In this document: positions 16,308 to 24,962 of the stretch, in pieces | Layout: each line of letters begins with the position of its first letter | Position numbering within the stretch: position 1 is the stretch's first letter | Assembly (NCBI RefSeq): GCF_002237445.1 | Contig: NZ_CP022527.1 | Location: 1,860,001-1,924,000 of the forward strand | Source of the DNA: Neisseria sp. KEM232 | GTDB taxonomy: Bacteria; Pseudomonadota; Gammaproteobacteria; Burkholderiales; Neisseriaceae | Direction: 5' to 3' | DNA length: 64,000 bases | Position numbers and translations under genes: made by a program | The notes under the pieces: generated by a model | What the model saw: only the letters and a program-made list of their open reading frames with translations | The model's database searches: none | What the model was told of the DNA's origin: nothing

Positions 16308-16330
16308 ACAAGCGCAGCCCGCATACCGCA
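16308..16330. repeat. right inverted repeat flanking the AT-rich gene
   Basis: These bases are the imperfect inverse of 15593-15615. A second exact 10-bp inverse pair, GCTACGCTTG at 15604-15613 and CAAGCGTAGC at 16271-16280, is also present. Confidence 0.5.
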
Positions 16331-16425
16331 GGGCATACTGTCCCTAAACACACGCGTTCTTCAAGCCGAAAGGCCGTCTGAAACCTGTTCGGACGGCCTA
16401 CCCGATATCCGAAAGGAAACCCGCC

Positions 16426-17868
16426 ATGCCCACGTTTAAATCCCAACCGTTTGCCGCCGCGCTCTGCACCGCTCTTCTGCTTTGCGCCTGCCGCAATACC
16501 GATATCGCTGCCGACAGCGGCATCCGTCTGCCCGAGCAATTCGGCCAAAACCAAGCCGCGCGCGGCAGCGCCGACATTGGCGCTTGGTGGCGGCAGTGGC
16601 GCGATCCCGTGCTCGACAGTCTGATAGAGCGTGCGTTGGCGCAGAATTTCGACATCAAAATCGCGCAAAGCCGTCTGAAAGAAGCGCGCGCCCAAGCCCG
16701 TTTGGCGCAGGCCGACTTGGGGCCTGCGGCGGGCTTGTCCGCCCAAGCAGCCGCAAGCCGTGGCCGCGTTGACAACCCGCTCGATAATCCTCTGCGCGCG
16801 CGTCTGCCGCAGCAGGCAGCAGACGACAGCTTCAAAACGCAAAGCAGCCTTGCGGCGGCAGGCTTCTCCGCTTCGTGGGAACCCGACATCTTCGGCCAAA
16901 AGCGCAGCGATGCCGATGCCGCCCGCCATGCCGCCGACGGATACCGCGAAGCCGTCTACGGCGCACGTCTTCTGGCTGCCGCCGACACTGCCGACCATTA
17001 CTTCCAAGCCCGCGCCGCACAAGGCCGTCTGAAAACCGCCGAGCGCAGCACCGCCGCCCTGCAAAAACTGCTCCGATACGTCAGCGCCCGCTTCGCTGCA
17101 GGCCACGTCAGCGCCTACGAAGTCGAGCAAACCCGCGCCGCCCTCGCTTCGGCGCAGGCCAAACAAAGCACCATCGCCGCCGAATACGCCGCCCATGTCC
17201 GCGCCATCGCCGTGCTTACCGGACAAGTGCCGCAGAATTTCGTTTTGCCCGACAGCAGCGCCGACGTGCTGGCCGACCAACCCGACGCCCCGTCCGGCCA
17301 AACCCCCCAGGGGCTGCTCGAACGCCGTCCCGACCTGCGCGCCGCCGCCGCCGAAGTGCGCGCCTACGCGGCAAAACTTGCCTCTGCCAAAGCCGACCTG
17401 CTGCCGCGTTTTTCCATCCGCTTCCTCGGCCAAAGCGGCCGCATCGACCTCGACAGCACCGATCTCAAAGGCTGGAACAGCCTCGTTTCCGTCGGCATCC
17501 GACTGCCCCTGTTCACCAACGGCCGAATCAGTGCCAACATACAGGCCGCCGACGCCCGCCTGCAAAGCGCCCTGCTGCGCTACGACCGAACCCTCCTTAC
17601 CGCGCTGGGCGAAGTCGACACCGCCTATCAGGGACAATCCGCCCTGACGCGGCAGAACGCCCTCCTGCAAACCGCCCTCGGCCGCTCCGAACAACAGGCC
17701 GCCGATGCGCAACGGCTGTTCCGCTACGGCAACATCACCCTCGACAGCGCCCTAAAAGCCGAACTGGCCGCGCAGGAAGCGCGCGAAAACCTGATCCGCT
17801 CGCAACTGGCACGCGCACAAGCCGCCCTCGGCCTCTACAAATCCCTCGGCGGCGGCTGGTCGGAGTAG
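16426..17868 (+). CDS. outer-membrane efflux lipoprotein, NodT/OprM type (unlinked)
   Basis: A 480-residue TolC-family channel subunit. The N-terminus is a lipoprotein signal with lipobox Leu-Cys-Ala-Cys near residue 23. Two internally repeated outer-membrane-efflux domains follow: the first has WWRQWRDPVLDSLIERAL and FDIKIAQSRLKEARAQ, the second ERRPDLRAAAAEVRAYAAKLASAK. OMF proteins form trimeric tunnels for RND, ABC or MFS pumps. No adaptor or pump gene is adjacent; the nearest adaptor (8296-9351) is 7 kb away on the other strand. Some DUS copies lie in the coding sequence (GRLK, SRLK). Confidence 0.9.
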   Translation: MPTFKSQPFAAALCTALLLCACRNTDIAADSGIRLPEQFGQNQAARGSADIGAWWRQWRDPVLDSLIERALAQNFDIKIAQSRLKEARAQARLAQADLGPAAGLSAQAAASRGRVDNPLDNPLRARLPQQAADDSFKTQSSLAAAGFSASWEPDIFGQKRSDADAARHAADGYREAVYGARLLAAADTADHYFQARAAQGRLKTAERSTAALQKLLRYVSARFAAGHVSAYEVEQTRAALASAQAKQSTIAAEYAAHVRAIAVLTGQVPQNFVLPDSSADVLADQPDAPSGQTPQGLLERRPDLRAAAAEVRAYAAKLASAKADLLPRFSIRFLGQSGRIDLDSTDLKGWNSLVSVGIRLPLFTNGRISANIQAADARLQSALLRYDRTLLTALGEVDTAYQGQSALTRQNALLQTALGRSEQQAADAQRLFRYGNITLDSALKAELAAQEARENLIRSQLARAQAALGLYKSLGGGWSE

Positions 17869-17960
17869 GGCGTAGGCCGGGGGAATGTATACGGGGCGGT
17901 AACGATTTATCTGCGGCCGTCTGAAAACGGCTTGAAAGCTTCATGCAGCCGAAATGTAAA

Positions 17961-17991
17961 AGGCCGTCTGAAAAATGTTTTCAGACGGCCT
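17961..17991. terminator. DUS inverted-pair terminator
   Basis: AGGCCGTCTGAA and TTCAGACGGCCT are seven bases apart and followed by TTTTTA. Confidence 0.75.
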
Positions 17992-18098
17992 TTTTATCGT
18001 TTTTCAGACGGCTCCGCGGTTTGGAAATAATGTCTGTCTGCGCGGTTTGGCGGAGCAGGGTAGGCATATAGAGGCTGTCTGAAAGCGGAACGGGGTTT

Positions 18099-18204
18099 TA
18101 TAGTGAGCCAAAATAGAAAAGATACAAGGCAGCAAGCCGCAGACAGTATGGGTAATACGGCAAGGCGCAGCAACGCCGTATATTTTTTATTTTGGCTCAC
18201 TATA
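18099..18204 (+). mobile_element. Correia-like repeat element, copy C (106 bp)
   Basis: TATAGTGAGCCAAAATA and its exact inverse TATTTTGGCTCACTATA enclose the typical core. Length is identical to copies A and B. Confidence 0.92.
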
Positions 18205-18390
18205 GCTGAGCGAACCTGCGCCTTCAGGCAACCTTTTCGTCTTGACTGGCGTGTGGGACAAGTCGGAAGCCGCGAAACCGAAAGCCTGATTTTGTAAGGC
18301 TGTAAGACAAATCAAAGACATCATTTGAGCACGGGAAATAGGGTTAAATCGCAAATGTAATTGCAACTTTCCAAGTATCGAAAAATAAAA

Positions 18391-18418
18391 AGGTTATCTG
18401 AAATTTTTCAGACAGCCT
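18391..18418 (-). terminator. degenerate DUS hairpin after the zinc-ribbon gene
   Basis: AGGTTATCTGAA and TTCAGACAGCCT differ from the DUS at two and one positions but still pair; the minus-strand gene ends 15 bp away. Confidence 0.5.
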
Positions 18419-18433
18419 TAGCTGTAGAAAACC

Positions 18434-19504
18434 TTAGCACTTGTCCTGATCCGCATCTGCTCCGGCGGCGGGGGCGCCGCAGTGGAAGCAGTAGCGGTTG
18501 AAGACGCTTTTGCGGGTTTCGCATTGTTTGCAGCGGTCGAAGATATCGATGCCGCAATGCGGGCAGAAGTCCATTTCGGGGTGTTGGAAATCCAGCGTGC
18601 GATCGCAGCCGGGGCAGATGCTTTTGGCGATGCGCTGTTGGGCGAGGTCGTAGTCGAGACGGCGGCTGCGTTCGGGTGCGGGTTGGGCTTCTTCGGTGCG
18701 TTTGCGTTCGAGGTAGCGGCTCATGGCGGTGATGGCGTAGCGGCCGATCAGGACGGTGGCAAAGATGCCGACGGCGTAGCGCACGTAGCCGCCGTAGCTG
18801 GGCAGGTAGGGGACGAGTTCGACGAAGAAGGCGAAGAGGGCGAAGTAGATGAAGCCCCAGACAAACGGCCACCAGCGAGACCGGCGTTTTTTGGCAAACA
18901 GCCAGCCGGCGGCCAGGAGCAGTGGCAGGGTGAGGACGAGGCGGTAGAGGAAGACGGTGAGTTCGGTGCGGCGGTCGTCGGCGTCTTTGGTTTTCTGCGC
19001 CCGCTCTTCCAATTCGTTCAGACGGCCTTCGTTGCGCGCGGCCTGTTGTTCGTTGTCGAGCAGGCGGCGGCGCAGGGTGTTGTGCTGTTGTTCCAGCTTC
19101 TGCTCTTTGGCTTTGAGGCCGTCGATTTTGCGCGTGCGCGCGAGCACTTCGGGATTTTGTTCGGACTGTTCGGTGGCGGAGCGGGTAGCCAGCCAGTTAT
19201 CGAGGCTCTGCTGCTCGGCGGCGGTTTGTGCCCGCTGTTTGTCGAGCTCCAGCGCGACTTGGCCGATTTCGTCGTCGAGTTTGCCGTTTCCCGCCGCCAG
19301 CCGGTCTTTTTCCTCGCGCAGGGGGCGGGCACCGATGTCGTCCATGTAGTTTTCCAGCGTGCGGCTTTCGACGGTCATCGGCAAATCGCCGATGATTTTG
19401 CTGCCCAGGCCGATGAGGAAGGAGGCGAAAATCAGGGCAATCAGCCACAAGCCGCGGCGGAACCATTTTTCGGGCAGGCGGCTGCCCGCGGATTTGCTGC
19501 TCAT
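18434..19504 (-). CDS. membrane protein with coiled coil and double zinc ribbon
   Basis: A 356-residue protein. An N-terminal helix (about 18-36) is followed by a charged Glu/Gln/Arg-rich coiled coil (about 65-180), three more hydrophobic helices (about 186-202, 213-232, 240-258), and a C-terminal pair of zinc ribbons: CPGC with CPHC, then CKQC with CFHC. The ribbons would face the cytoplasm. Function is unknown; the layout suggests a membrane-anchored scaffold or regulator, which is inference only. It is followed by a weak DUS hairpin and has its own transcript divergent from dsbD. Confidence 0.75.
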   Translation of the reverse strand: MSSKSAGSRLPEKWFRRGLWLIALIFASFLIGLGSKIIGDLPMTVESRTLENYMDDIGARPLREEKDRLAAGNGKLDDEIGQVALELDKQRAQTAAEQQSLDNWLATRSATEQSEQNPEVLARTRKIDGLKAKEQKLEQQHNTLRRRLLDNEQQAARNEGRLNELEERAQKTKDADDRRTELTVFLYRLVLTLPLLLAAGWLFAKKRRSRWWPFVWGFIYFALFAFFVELVPYLPSYGGYVRYAVGIFATVLIGRYAITAMSRYLERKRTEEAQPAPERSRRLDYDLAQQRIAKSICPGCDRTLDFQHPEMDFCPHCGIDIFDRCKQCETRKSVFNRYCFHCGAPAAGADADQDKC

Positions 19505-19798
19505 GGTGCTTTCCTTTGTGGGACGGGGAGGGCGGCAGTATAGCCGCGCTTTCAGACGGCCTCAAAGGGCTTGGCGCAAAAGCGTTGGCGAAAGGCCGTC
19601 TGAAACGTTTGCCGCGCCGCGCCGCCGTGTGCCGTTTCCACCTGAAAATGCGGTTTTTATGCGGGTTGGCACGCAAACCGCGGCGGATAATGCCCGGCTT
19701 CTGCGCCTGCGCAAACTTTTCTGCCGCAGCGTTTGACAGCGTGGCGGGAAATGTCTATAAACCGCCCGCCGTTTCCGTTTCACCGAAAGCCATATCTT

Positions 19799-21592
19799 AT
19801 GAAAAAACTGCTTTTCTTTTTTGCCGCCCTGTTTTCGCTCGGCAGCGTGTTTGCCGTCGACCCGTCGCAGCTGCTGCCGCCTGAGGAAGCCTTTGTGCCG
19901 CAGGTGCAGGCCACGGACAAGGGTGTGGAAATCGGCTTCAAAATCGCCGACGGCTACTATCTCTACCGCGACAAAATCAATATCGCCGCCGAACCGCAAA
20001 CAGCCTTCGCCGCGCCCGTTTATTCACCGGGCAAGGAGAAGGAAGACGAATTTTTCGGCAAACAGACGGTTTACTACCATCAGGCCGCCGTTTCCTACGC
20101 CTACACCGCCAAACCGCAGGGCAGCTACAAGCTGACCCTGATGTATCAGGGCTGCGCCGACGCGGGCGTGTGCTATCCGCCGACGGAAACCTCGTTCGAC
20201 ATCAAAGGAGCGGGGCTGTATCAGGTGAACGCGCCCGCAGCGGAAAAACCGTCCGCCCGCTTCACCGAGCCTGCGGCCGCAACGCAGACGGAGGGACAGT
20301 CCGCCCCCGCCAAAACGCCCGACAGCAGCCGCTTCAAACTTTCGTGGGACACTTTGAACGCCAATCTGTTGGCGTTTTTTCTCGCGGGTCTCGGCCTGAG
20401 CTTCACCGCCTGCATGTATCCGCTGATTCCCATCGTGTCCAGCATCGTCGTCGGCGACAAAAACGCTTCCAAAGGCCGCGCCCTCGCGCTGACGCTGGTG
20501 TACACGCAGGGCTTGGCGCTGACCTACACGCTGGTCGGCGTGATTGCGGGCACGACGGGCGCGCTGCTGACCGTGTGGCTGCAACAGCCCGCTGTCGTCC
20601 TCGCCGCCGCCGCGCTGATGGTGGTGCTGGCGCTGTCGATGTTCGGCCTCTTCAACATCCAACTGCCTAATGCCGTGCAGAGCTATTTCCAAAACCAGAG
20701 CAACAAGCTCTCGGGCGGCAAAATCGCCGGCGTGTTCGGCATGGGCATGCTCTCCGCCCTGATTGTCGGCCCCTGCGTCGCGCCGCCGCTGGCCTTTGCG
20801 CTGGGCTATATCGGCCAGACGGGCGACGCGGTGCTCGGCGGCCTCGCCCTTTATGCCCTCGCGCTGGGCACGGGCGTGCCGCTGGTAATCATCGGCACCT
20901 TCGGCGGCCACGTCCTGCCCAAGGCGGGCGACTGGATGAACGGCGTCAAATACGCCTTCGGCTTTATCCTGCTGGCCGTTGCCGTTTACCTTGCCTCGTC
21001 CTTCCTGCCCTATGCCGCCGCAGCCGCGCTGTACACCGCGCTGCTGCTCGCGCCCGCGCTGCTGCTGCTGGCGAAGCTGGGCGGCATGAGCGGCCGTCTG
21101 AAAACCTTTGCCGCCGTTTTGTCCGCCCTCCTGCTGGCGGGCGGCGCATGGTTCGGCCTGCAAAGCTGGCGCGGCGAAAGCACCGCCCTGCATGCCTTTT
21201 TAACCCTGCATCCCGCCGCCGTTTCAGACGGCCTCCACCGCAAATACGCCGATGCGGACGAGCTGAAAGCCGCGCTGGCCGACGCGTTAGCCGCCGACCC
21301 GTCCACGCCCGTCATTCTCGATTTCTATGCCGACTGGTGCGTGTCGTGCAAGGAAATGGAGGCACACACGCTCAACACCGAACAGGTGCGCGCCGCCGTG
21401 CCGATGGAGCGTTTTTTCCAGGCCGACGTCACCGCCAACAATCCCGGCCATCAGGCTCTGCTGAAAGAATACGGCCTGTTCGGCCCGCCGGGCGTGTTCG
21501 TCGTCAAGGCTGACGGCAGCCGCAGCGAGGCGCTGTTGGGCTTCGCCAAGCCCGACGAGTTTGTCGCCTGGTATCGCAAACACGCACAGTAG
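19799..21592 (+). CDS. dsbD: thiol:disulfide interchange protein DsbD
   Basis: A 597-residue inner-membrane reductant carrier that passes electrons from cytoplasmic thioredoxin to periplasmic DsbC-type and cytochrome-maturation partners. After a signal peptide (residues 1-17, cut after VFA) comes the periplasmic alpha domain with the GCADAGVCYPP cysteine pair (about 119/125). The eight-helix beta domain has cysteines near 205 (TACMYP) and 326 (GPCVAPP). The C-terminal thioredoxin-like gamma domain has Cys514-Val-Ser-Cys517. All six redox cysteines are present. The start MKKLLFF is preferred because it begins a normal signal peptide. Confidence 0.95.
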   Translation: MKKLLFFFAALFSLGSVFAVDPSQLLPPEEAFVPQVQATDKGVEIGFKIADGYYLYRDKINIAAEPQTAFAAPVYSPGKEKEDEFFGKQTVYYHQAAVSYAYTAKPQGSYKLTLMYQGCADAGVCYPPTETSFDIKGAGLYQVNAPAAEKPSARFTEPAAATQTEGQSAPAKTPDSSRFKLSWDTLNANLLAFFLAGLGLSFTACMYPLIPIVSSIVVGDKNASKGRALALTLVYTQGLALTYTLVGVIAGTTGALLTVWLQQPAVVLAAAALMVVLALSMFGLFNIQLPNAVQSYFQNQSNKLSGGKIAGVFGMGMLSALIVGPCVAPPLAFALGYIGQTGDAVLGGLALYALALGTGVPLVIIGTFGGHVLPKAGDWMNGVKYAFGFILLAVAVYLASSFLPYAAAAALYTALLLAPALLLLAKLGGMSGRLKTFAAVLSALLLAGGAWFGLQSWRGESTALHAFLTLHPAAVSDGLHRKYADADELKAALADALAADPSTPVILDFYADWCVSCKEMEAHTLNTEQVRAAVPMERFFQADVTANNPGHQALLKEYGLFGPPGVFVVKADGSRSEALLGFAKPDEFVAWYRKHAQ

Positions 21593-21608
21593 GCGCGGGA
21601 TTCATAAA

Positions 21609-21649
21609 AGGCCGTCTGAAAGTCCTGTTTCGGGGTTTTCAGACGGCCT
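21609..21649 (+). terminator. DUS inverted-pair terminator after dsbD
   Basis: AGGCCGTCTGAA and TTCAGACGGCCT are 17 bases apart, 17 bp after the dsbD stop. Confidence 0.68.
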
Positions 21650-21735
21650 TACGGTTGGAAAACCGCGTGCGTTGCCGCGTACCCTGCCTGTTATCCGATG
21701 GGGCTTATCCGCCGCAACCGTATCGGCAGACAAAA

Positions 21736-21772
21736 AGGCCGTCTGAAAGCCCGATGGGTTTTCAGACGGCCT
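21736..21772 (-). terminator. DUS inverted-pair terminator after nusB
   Basis: AGGCCGTCTGAA and TTCAGACGGCCT are 13 bases apart, 18 bp beyond the minus-strand nusB stop. Confidence 0.7.
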
Positions 21773-21790
21773 TTTGTGCCGCTTGCGGCG

Positions 21791-22222
21791 TCAGTTGCGT
21801 TTCGGATCGTTCGGCCGCAGCTGGGCGGCGAGTTTGTCGAGGATGCCGTTGACGAATTTGTGGCTGTCGGTGCCGCCGTAGGTTTTGGTGACTTCGATGG
21901 CTTCGTTGATGATCACGGGGTATGGCGTTTCCGGCATGGCGGAAAGTTCGTGGCAGGCCATCAGCAAAACGGCGCGTTCGACGGAGTTGACGTCTTTTTC
22001 GTCGCGGTCGAGCAGGGGGCGGATGATCTGCATATATTCGCCGCTGTTGGCGTGCGCGCCGAAGAAGAGGGCGGTGAAGAGTTCGCCGTCGGCGCGGCGG
22101 AAGTCGGAGGCTTCGCGGATGTTTTGCGCGACTTCGGGCGCGGACGTGCCGTTGACGGCGGCCTGGTAAAGCGCCTGCACGGTAAATTCGCGGGCACGGC
22201 GGCGGGGGCTGCTGGGTTTCAT
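21791..22222 (-). CDS. nusB: transcription antitermination factor NusB
   Basis: A 143-residue all-helical RNA-binding protein that, with NusE (S10), binds boxA of rRNA leaders in antitermination complexes. Diagnostic blocks are the Arg-rich start RRRAREFTVQALYQ, the LLDRDEKDVNSVERAVLL segment and the C-terminal INEAIEVTKTYGGTDSHKFVNGILDKLA. The start at 22222 follows AAGGAT. It lies just downstream of ribH, the usual neisserial and beta-proteobacterial order, with a 44-bp gap holding one DUS. Confidence 0.95.
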   Translation of the reverse strand: MKPSSPRRRAREFTVQALYQAAVNGTSAPEVAQNIREASDFRRADGELFTALFFGAHANSGEYMQIIRPLLDRDEKDVNSVERAVLLMACHELSAMPETPYPVIINEAIEVTKTYGGTDSHKFVNGILDKLAAQLRPNDPKRN

Positions 22223-22266
22223 GGGGTATCCTTTTGCGGGCGGGATTCGGACGGTTTCAGACGGCC

Positions 22267-22734
22267 TCAGTCGTCCTGTTCGCCGAGGAAGAAGTTGATG
22301 AGGTTGCCGCATTCGACGGCAACGACGGCGGCGTCTTCGGCTTTTTCGACGATTCGCGCGTGCGCCTGTTCGTCGTTTTCGGTGGTGAGCACGGCGTTGG
22401 CAACGGGGATGCTGTAATCGAGGGTGGTGCGGGTGATGCCGGCGGCCGATTCGTTGGATACCAGCTCGAAGTGGTAGGTTTCGCCGCGGATAACGCAGCC
22501 CAGGGCGATGAGGGCGTCAAACTGCTGCGTGCCGGCCATCGATTGCAGCACCAGCGGGATTTCCAGCGCGCCGGGCACGGTGGTGACGGTGATGTTGTCG
22601 TCCTGCACGCCGAGGGTTTTGAGTTTGGCGACGGCGGCTGCGAGCATGGCGGAGCCGACTTCGTTGGTGAAACGGGCTTGGACGATGCCGATGCGCAGTT
22701 GGCTGCCGTCGAGATTCGGTTCGATGATGTTCAT
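22267..22734 (-). CDS. ribH: 6,7-dimethyl-8-ribityllumazine synthase
   Basis: A 155-residue enzyme joining 5-amino-6-ribitylamino-uracil and butanone phosphate, the penultimate riboflavin step; it forms cytoplasmic icosahedral or pentameric shells. Diagnostic features: substrate-binding VPGALEIPLVLQSM, ALGCVIRGETYHFELV with the catalytic His, and PVANAVLTTENDEQAHAR. The ATG at 22734 follows AAAAAGGAAAA. It probably forms an operon with nusB. Confidence 0.96.
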   Translation of the reverse strand: MNIIEPNLDGSQLRIGIVQARFTNEVGSAMLAAAVAKLKTLGVQDDNITVTTVPGALEIPLVLQSMAGTQQFDALIALGCVIRGETYHFELVSNESAAGITRTTLDYSIPVANAVLTTENDEQAHARIVEKAEDAAVVAVECGNLINFFLGEQDD

Positions 22735-22804
22735 GGAGTTTTCCTTTTTAAAAATAGTTTCAGACGGCCTGATGAAGCACAGAGGCCGTCTGAAAAACGG
22801 GGAT

Positions 22805-23122
22805 TCAGTTTTGCGGCTGCCAGCCTTCGGCGGGAACGTAGGCTTCGCCGTCCCATTCCCACGCGCCTTCGCGTTCTGCGGGCAGGGGTCGGATTTCGGG
22901 GCAGGCGGCGAGGATGTCGGCAAGCGGGCAGACGGCGAAATTTTCGGGGTCGGCGGCGTATTCGTCGCTTTCGTCGCCGCTGAAAAAGCGCCAGCCGCTG
23001 TCGTTGTCGAAAACGGGCGCTTCGCGGTAGAAGAAACCGGCGCTGCCGCCGTTTTCGGTGATTTCTTTCGAGGCGACGCACAACTCGAGCGCGGCGGACA
23101 GGGCTTGGGCAAAGGGGTTCAT
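22805..23122 (-). CDS. DUF2185 (Imm33-like) domain protein
   Basis: A 105-residue soluble protein. The segment SKEITENGGSAGFFYRE, then SGWRFFSGDESDEYAADPEN, then a short acidic tail, is typical of DUF2185, which overlaps families described as immunity proteins in polymorphic-toxin loci and is also found as a stand-alone gene. Many acidic residues and no signal peptide. No toxin gene is adjacent; it lies between an EamA transporter and ribH, both on the same strand. The start MNPFAQ is chosen for family length. Confidence 0.8.
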   Translation of the reverse strand: MNPFAQALSAALELCVASKEITENGGSAGFFYREAPVFDNDSGWRFFSGDESDEYAADPENFAVCPLADILAACPEIRPLPAEREGAWEWDGEAYVPAEGWQPQN

Positions 23123-23198
23123 CGGGATGCTGCGGCTTTCAGACGGCCTTGAAAAAGGCGCGATTCTACACGAAATGGGCGGCACGCGCCCGCCGCGT

Positions 23199-24089
23199 TT
23201 AGCGCGCCGTTTTCAGCGAACCGAGGTAGATGGAAAAGAGGGTGAGAGCGGCGCCGCACCACTGCACGGCGGCTATCGGTTTGCCCAGCAAAAAACAGTC
23301 GATCAGCAGCGCGGCCACGGGTTCGGAGAGCAGCAGCAGGCCGGTGAGCGAGAGCGACAGAAGCGGGATGGCGTAGGCAATCAGCCCCCAGGCGAAACAC
23401 TGCATTACCACGCCGTAAACCAATACCAGCAGGATGTCGCGCGGCGTTTCGGGATAGAGCCGCCCCCAGTCGAACACCAGCGCGGGCAGGGTGAGCGCCA
23501 GCACGCCGCCCGCGCTCACCAGCATCATCACGGGAGACAGCGGCGCGGCTTCGGTCTGCTGGGTTTTGCGCACGAACACCATCGACAGCGCCAGCATTGC
23601 GCCCGAAACAATGCCGCTGACAAAGCCCCAGGCCGCTTTGGCGTTGCTGCCCGATTCGGGCGCGGCAATCATCGCCACGCCGCACACGGCCAACAGCAGC
23701 CCGGCCGTCTGAATGCGGCCGAGGCGCTCGTTGAAAAAGAAAAAGCCGATGGCGGTGAGGAAAAAGATTTGCAGGCTGTTGAGCAGGGTGGAGATGCCCG
23801 GGCCGACGGCGTAGATGCTTTCGTGCCACAGCGCCAGATCGAAACCCAGCGCCGCGCCGGAAATCAGGGCATAGCGTACCGCCGCGCGGCTTTGCGGCAG
23901 CTTCTGGCCGAAGCGGCGGGCGAGCAGCCAAAATACGAAGCCCGCCACCAAGAGCCGCCACCAGGCCACGGCATACGCGCCCACGGGCACGAAGCGGACA
24001 ATCAGGCTGCCCAGTCCGAAAACCACGCAGCCGAGCACCAAAAGCGGCGCGGCGTGTCCGTTATCGTGATTGGAAAGAGACGGTGTCAT
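23199..24089 (-). CDS. EamA-family (DMT) transporter
   Basis: A 296-residue inner-membrane protein with ten hydrophobic helices arranged as two EamA repeats (about 15-140 and 155-290). Features include VAWWRLLVAG in helix 2, the ALWHESIYAVGPGISTLLNS block and LLLSEPVAALLIDCFLLGKP in the second repeat. Members export amino acids, metabolites or siderophores; the substrate cannot be told here. It is divergent from the phosphorylase gene and probably transcribed alone or with the DUF2185 gene. Confidence 0.9.
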   Translation of the reverse strand: MTPSLSNHDNGHAAPLLVLGCVVFGLGSLIVRFVPVGAYAVAWWRLLVAGFVFWLLARRFGQKLPQSRAAVRYALISGAALGFDLALWHESIYAVGPGISTLLNSLQIFFLTAIGFFFFNERLGRIQTAGLLLAVCGVAMIAAPESGSNAKAAWGFVSGIVSGAMLALSMVFVRKTQQTEAAPLSPVMMLVSAGGVLALTLPALVFDWGRLYPETPRDILLVLVYGVVMQCFAWGLIAYAIPLLSLSLTGLLLLSEPVAALLIDCFLLGKPIAAVQWCGAALTLFSIYLGSLKTAR

Positions 24090-24151
24090 GGCTAAGCTCC
24101 GCAGGATTGTTGTGGCGCGGGAGTATAGCGGAAAAGGCAGACGCAGTTGGC

Positions 24152-24192
24152 GGCCGTCTGAAAACCCGCCGGCCGCGTTTTTCAGACGGCCT
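24152..24192. repeat. DUS inverted pair in the divergent intergenic region
   Basis: GGCCGTCTGAA and TTCAGACGGCCT are 18 bases apart, between divergently transcribed genes, so it is not an obvious terminator. Confidence 0.55.
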
Positions 24193-24206
24193 TTGCGCTC
24201 TTCGTT

Positions 24207-24212
24207 TACAAT
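24207..24212 (+). promoter_or_regulatory. -10 box TACAAT for mtnP-like gene and scpA
   Basis: TACAAT lies 31 bp before the start. The -35 region falls on the DUS inverse and has no good match. Confidence 0.4.
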
Positions 24213-24242
24213 GCCGCCTTTTTTATTCCGACGGACTTTGCC

Positions 24243-24962
24243 ATGTTAGCCGTTATCGGAGGCAGCGGCCTCTCACGCATTCCCGAACTCGAAACCGCAG
24301 GGCGGCGCATCGTGCGCACGCCCTACGGCCTGCCTTCCGCGCCGCTGCTTATCGGCCGCGCACTCGGGCGCGACATCGTCTTTCTCGCCCGCCACGGCCT
24401 CAACCACACCCTCGCGCCGCACGAAATCAACTATCGTGCCAACATCTGGGCGCTGCACTCGCTCGGCGTTTCCGGCATCGTTGCCGTGTCCGCCGTCACC
24501 TCGCTTCATCCCGATCTGCCCGCAGGCACGCTGGTTCTGCCCCACGATCTGATCGACTACACCTGCGGCCGCGCCGCCACCTTTTTTGAAAACGACGCGT
24601 GCGGCGTGGTGCACACCGATTTCACCGAACCCTACGATGCCGCCCTGCGCGCCACCCTGCTCGATTTGGCCGCCGAAAGCGGCGAAGACATCGTGCCGCA
24701 GGCCGTGTACGGCTGCCTGCAAGGGCCGCGCACGCCCACCCTCGCCGAGATGCGCCGTCTGAAAAACGACGGCGTCGACGTGTTCGGCATGACCGGCATG
24801 CCCGAAGCCGTGCTCTCGCGCGAACTCGGCCTGCCCTACGCCCATTTGTGCGGCGCGGTGTCCTGTGCGGACGGCGCCTCCGACGAAACGCGCAACGCCG
24901 TCTCGCGCCAAACCATCGCCAAAATCCGCCGCCTGCTGGCCGGCGGCGGAGAGCGGCCGTGA
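24243..24962 (+). CDS. S-methyl-5'-thioinosine/thioadenosine phosphorylase
   Basis: A 239-residue purine nucleoside phosphorylase-family enzyme that splits methylthio-nucleosides from polyamine synthesis into methylthioribose-1-phosphate and base. Phosphate-binding GGSGL is at residues 6-10, followed by RHG and HEINYRAN; the nucleoside pocket is DVFGMTGMPEA. Length and sequence are closest to the S-methyl-5'-thioinosine phosphorylase group known from Pseudomonas, but base preference cannot be read by eye. It overlaps scpA by four bases (GTGA), so the two are translationally coupled. Confidence 0.88.
   Translation: MLAVIGGSGLSRIPELETAGRRIVRTPYGLPSAPLLIGRALGRDIVFLARHGLNHTLAPHEINYRANIWALHSLGVSGIVAVSAVTSLHPDLPAGTLVLPHDLIDYTCGRAATFFENDACGVVHTDFTEPYDAALRATLLDLAAESGEDIVPQAVYGCLQGPRTPTLAEMRRLKNDGVDVFGMTGMPEAVLSRELGLPYAHLCGAVSCADGASDETRNAVSRQTIAKIRRLLAGGGERP

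Larger units (their letters stand above)
17869..18433. other. 565-bp gene-free region with DUS copies and a Correia-like element
   Basis: It holds several DUS copies or variants (17914-18010, 18072), a DUS terminator (17961-17991), Correia-like copy C (18099-18204) and a degenerate DUS hairpin (18391-18418). From 18210 to 18385 I see no coding potential, RNA gene or clear promoter. Confidence 0.6.

Noticed and set aside
22267..23112. A 281-codon minus-strand frame covering ribH and the DUF2185 gene region
   Set aside because: RibH is complete from 22734; the upstream part is out of frame with the DUF2185 gene and is low-complexity Pro/Ser-rich shadow sequence.
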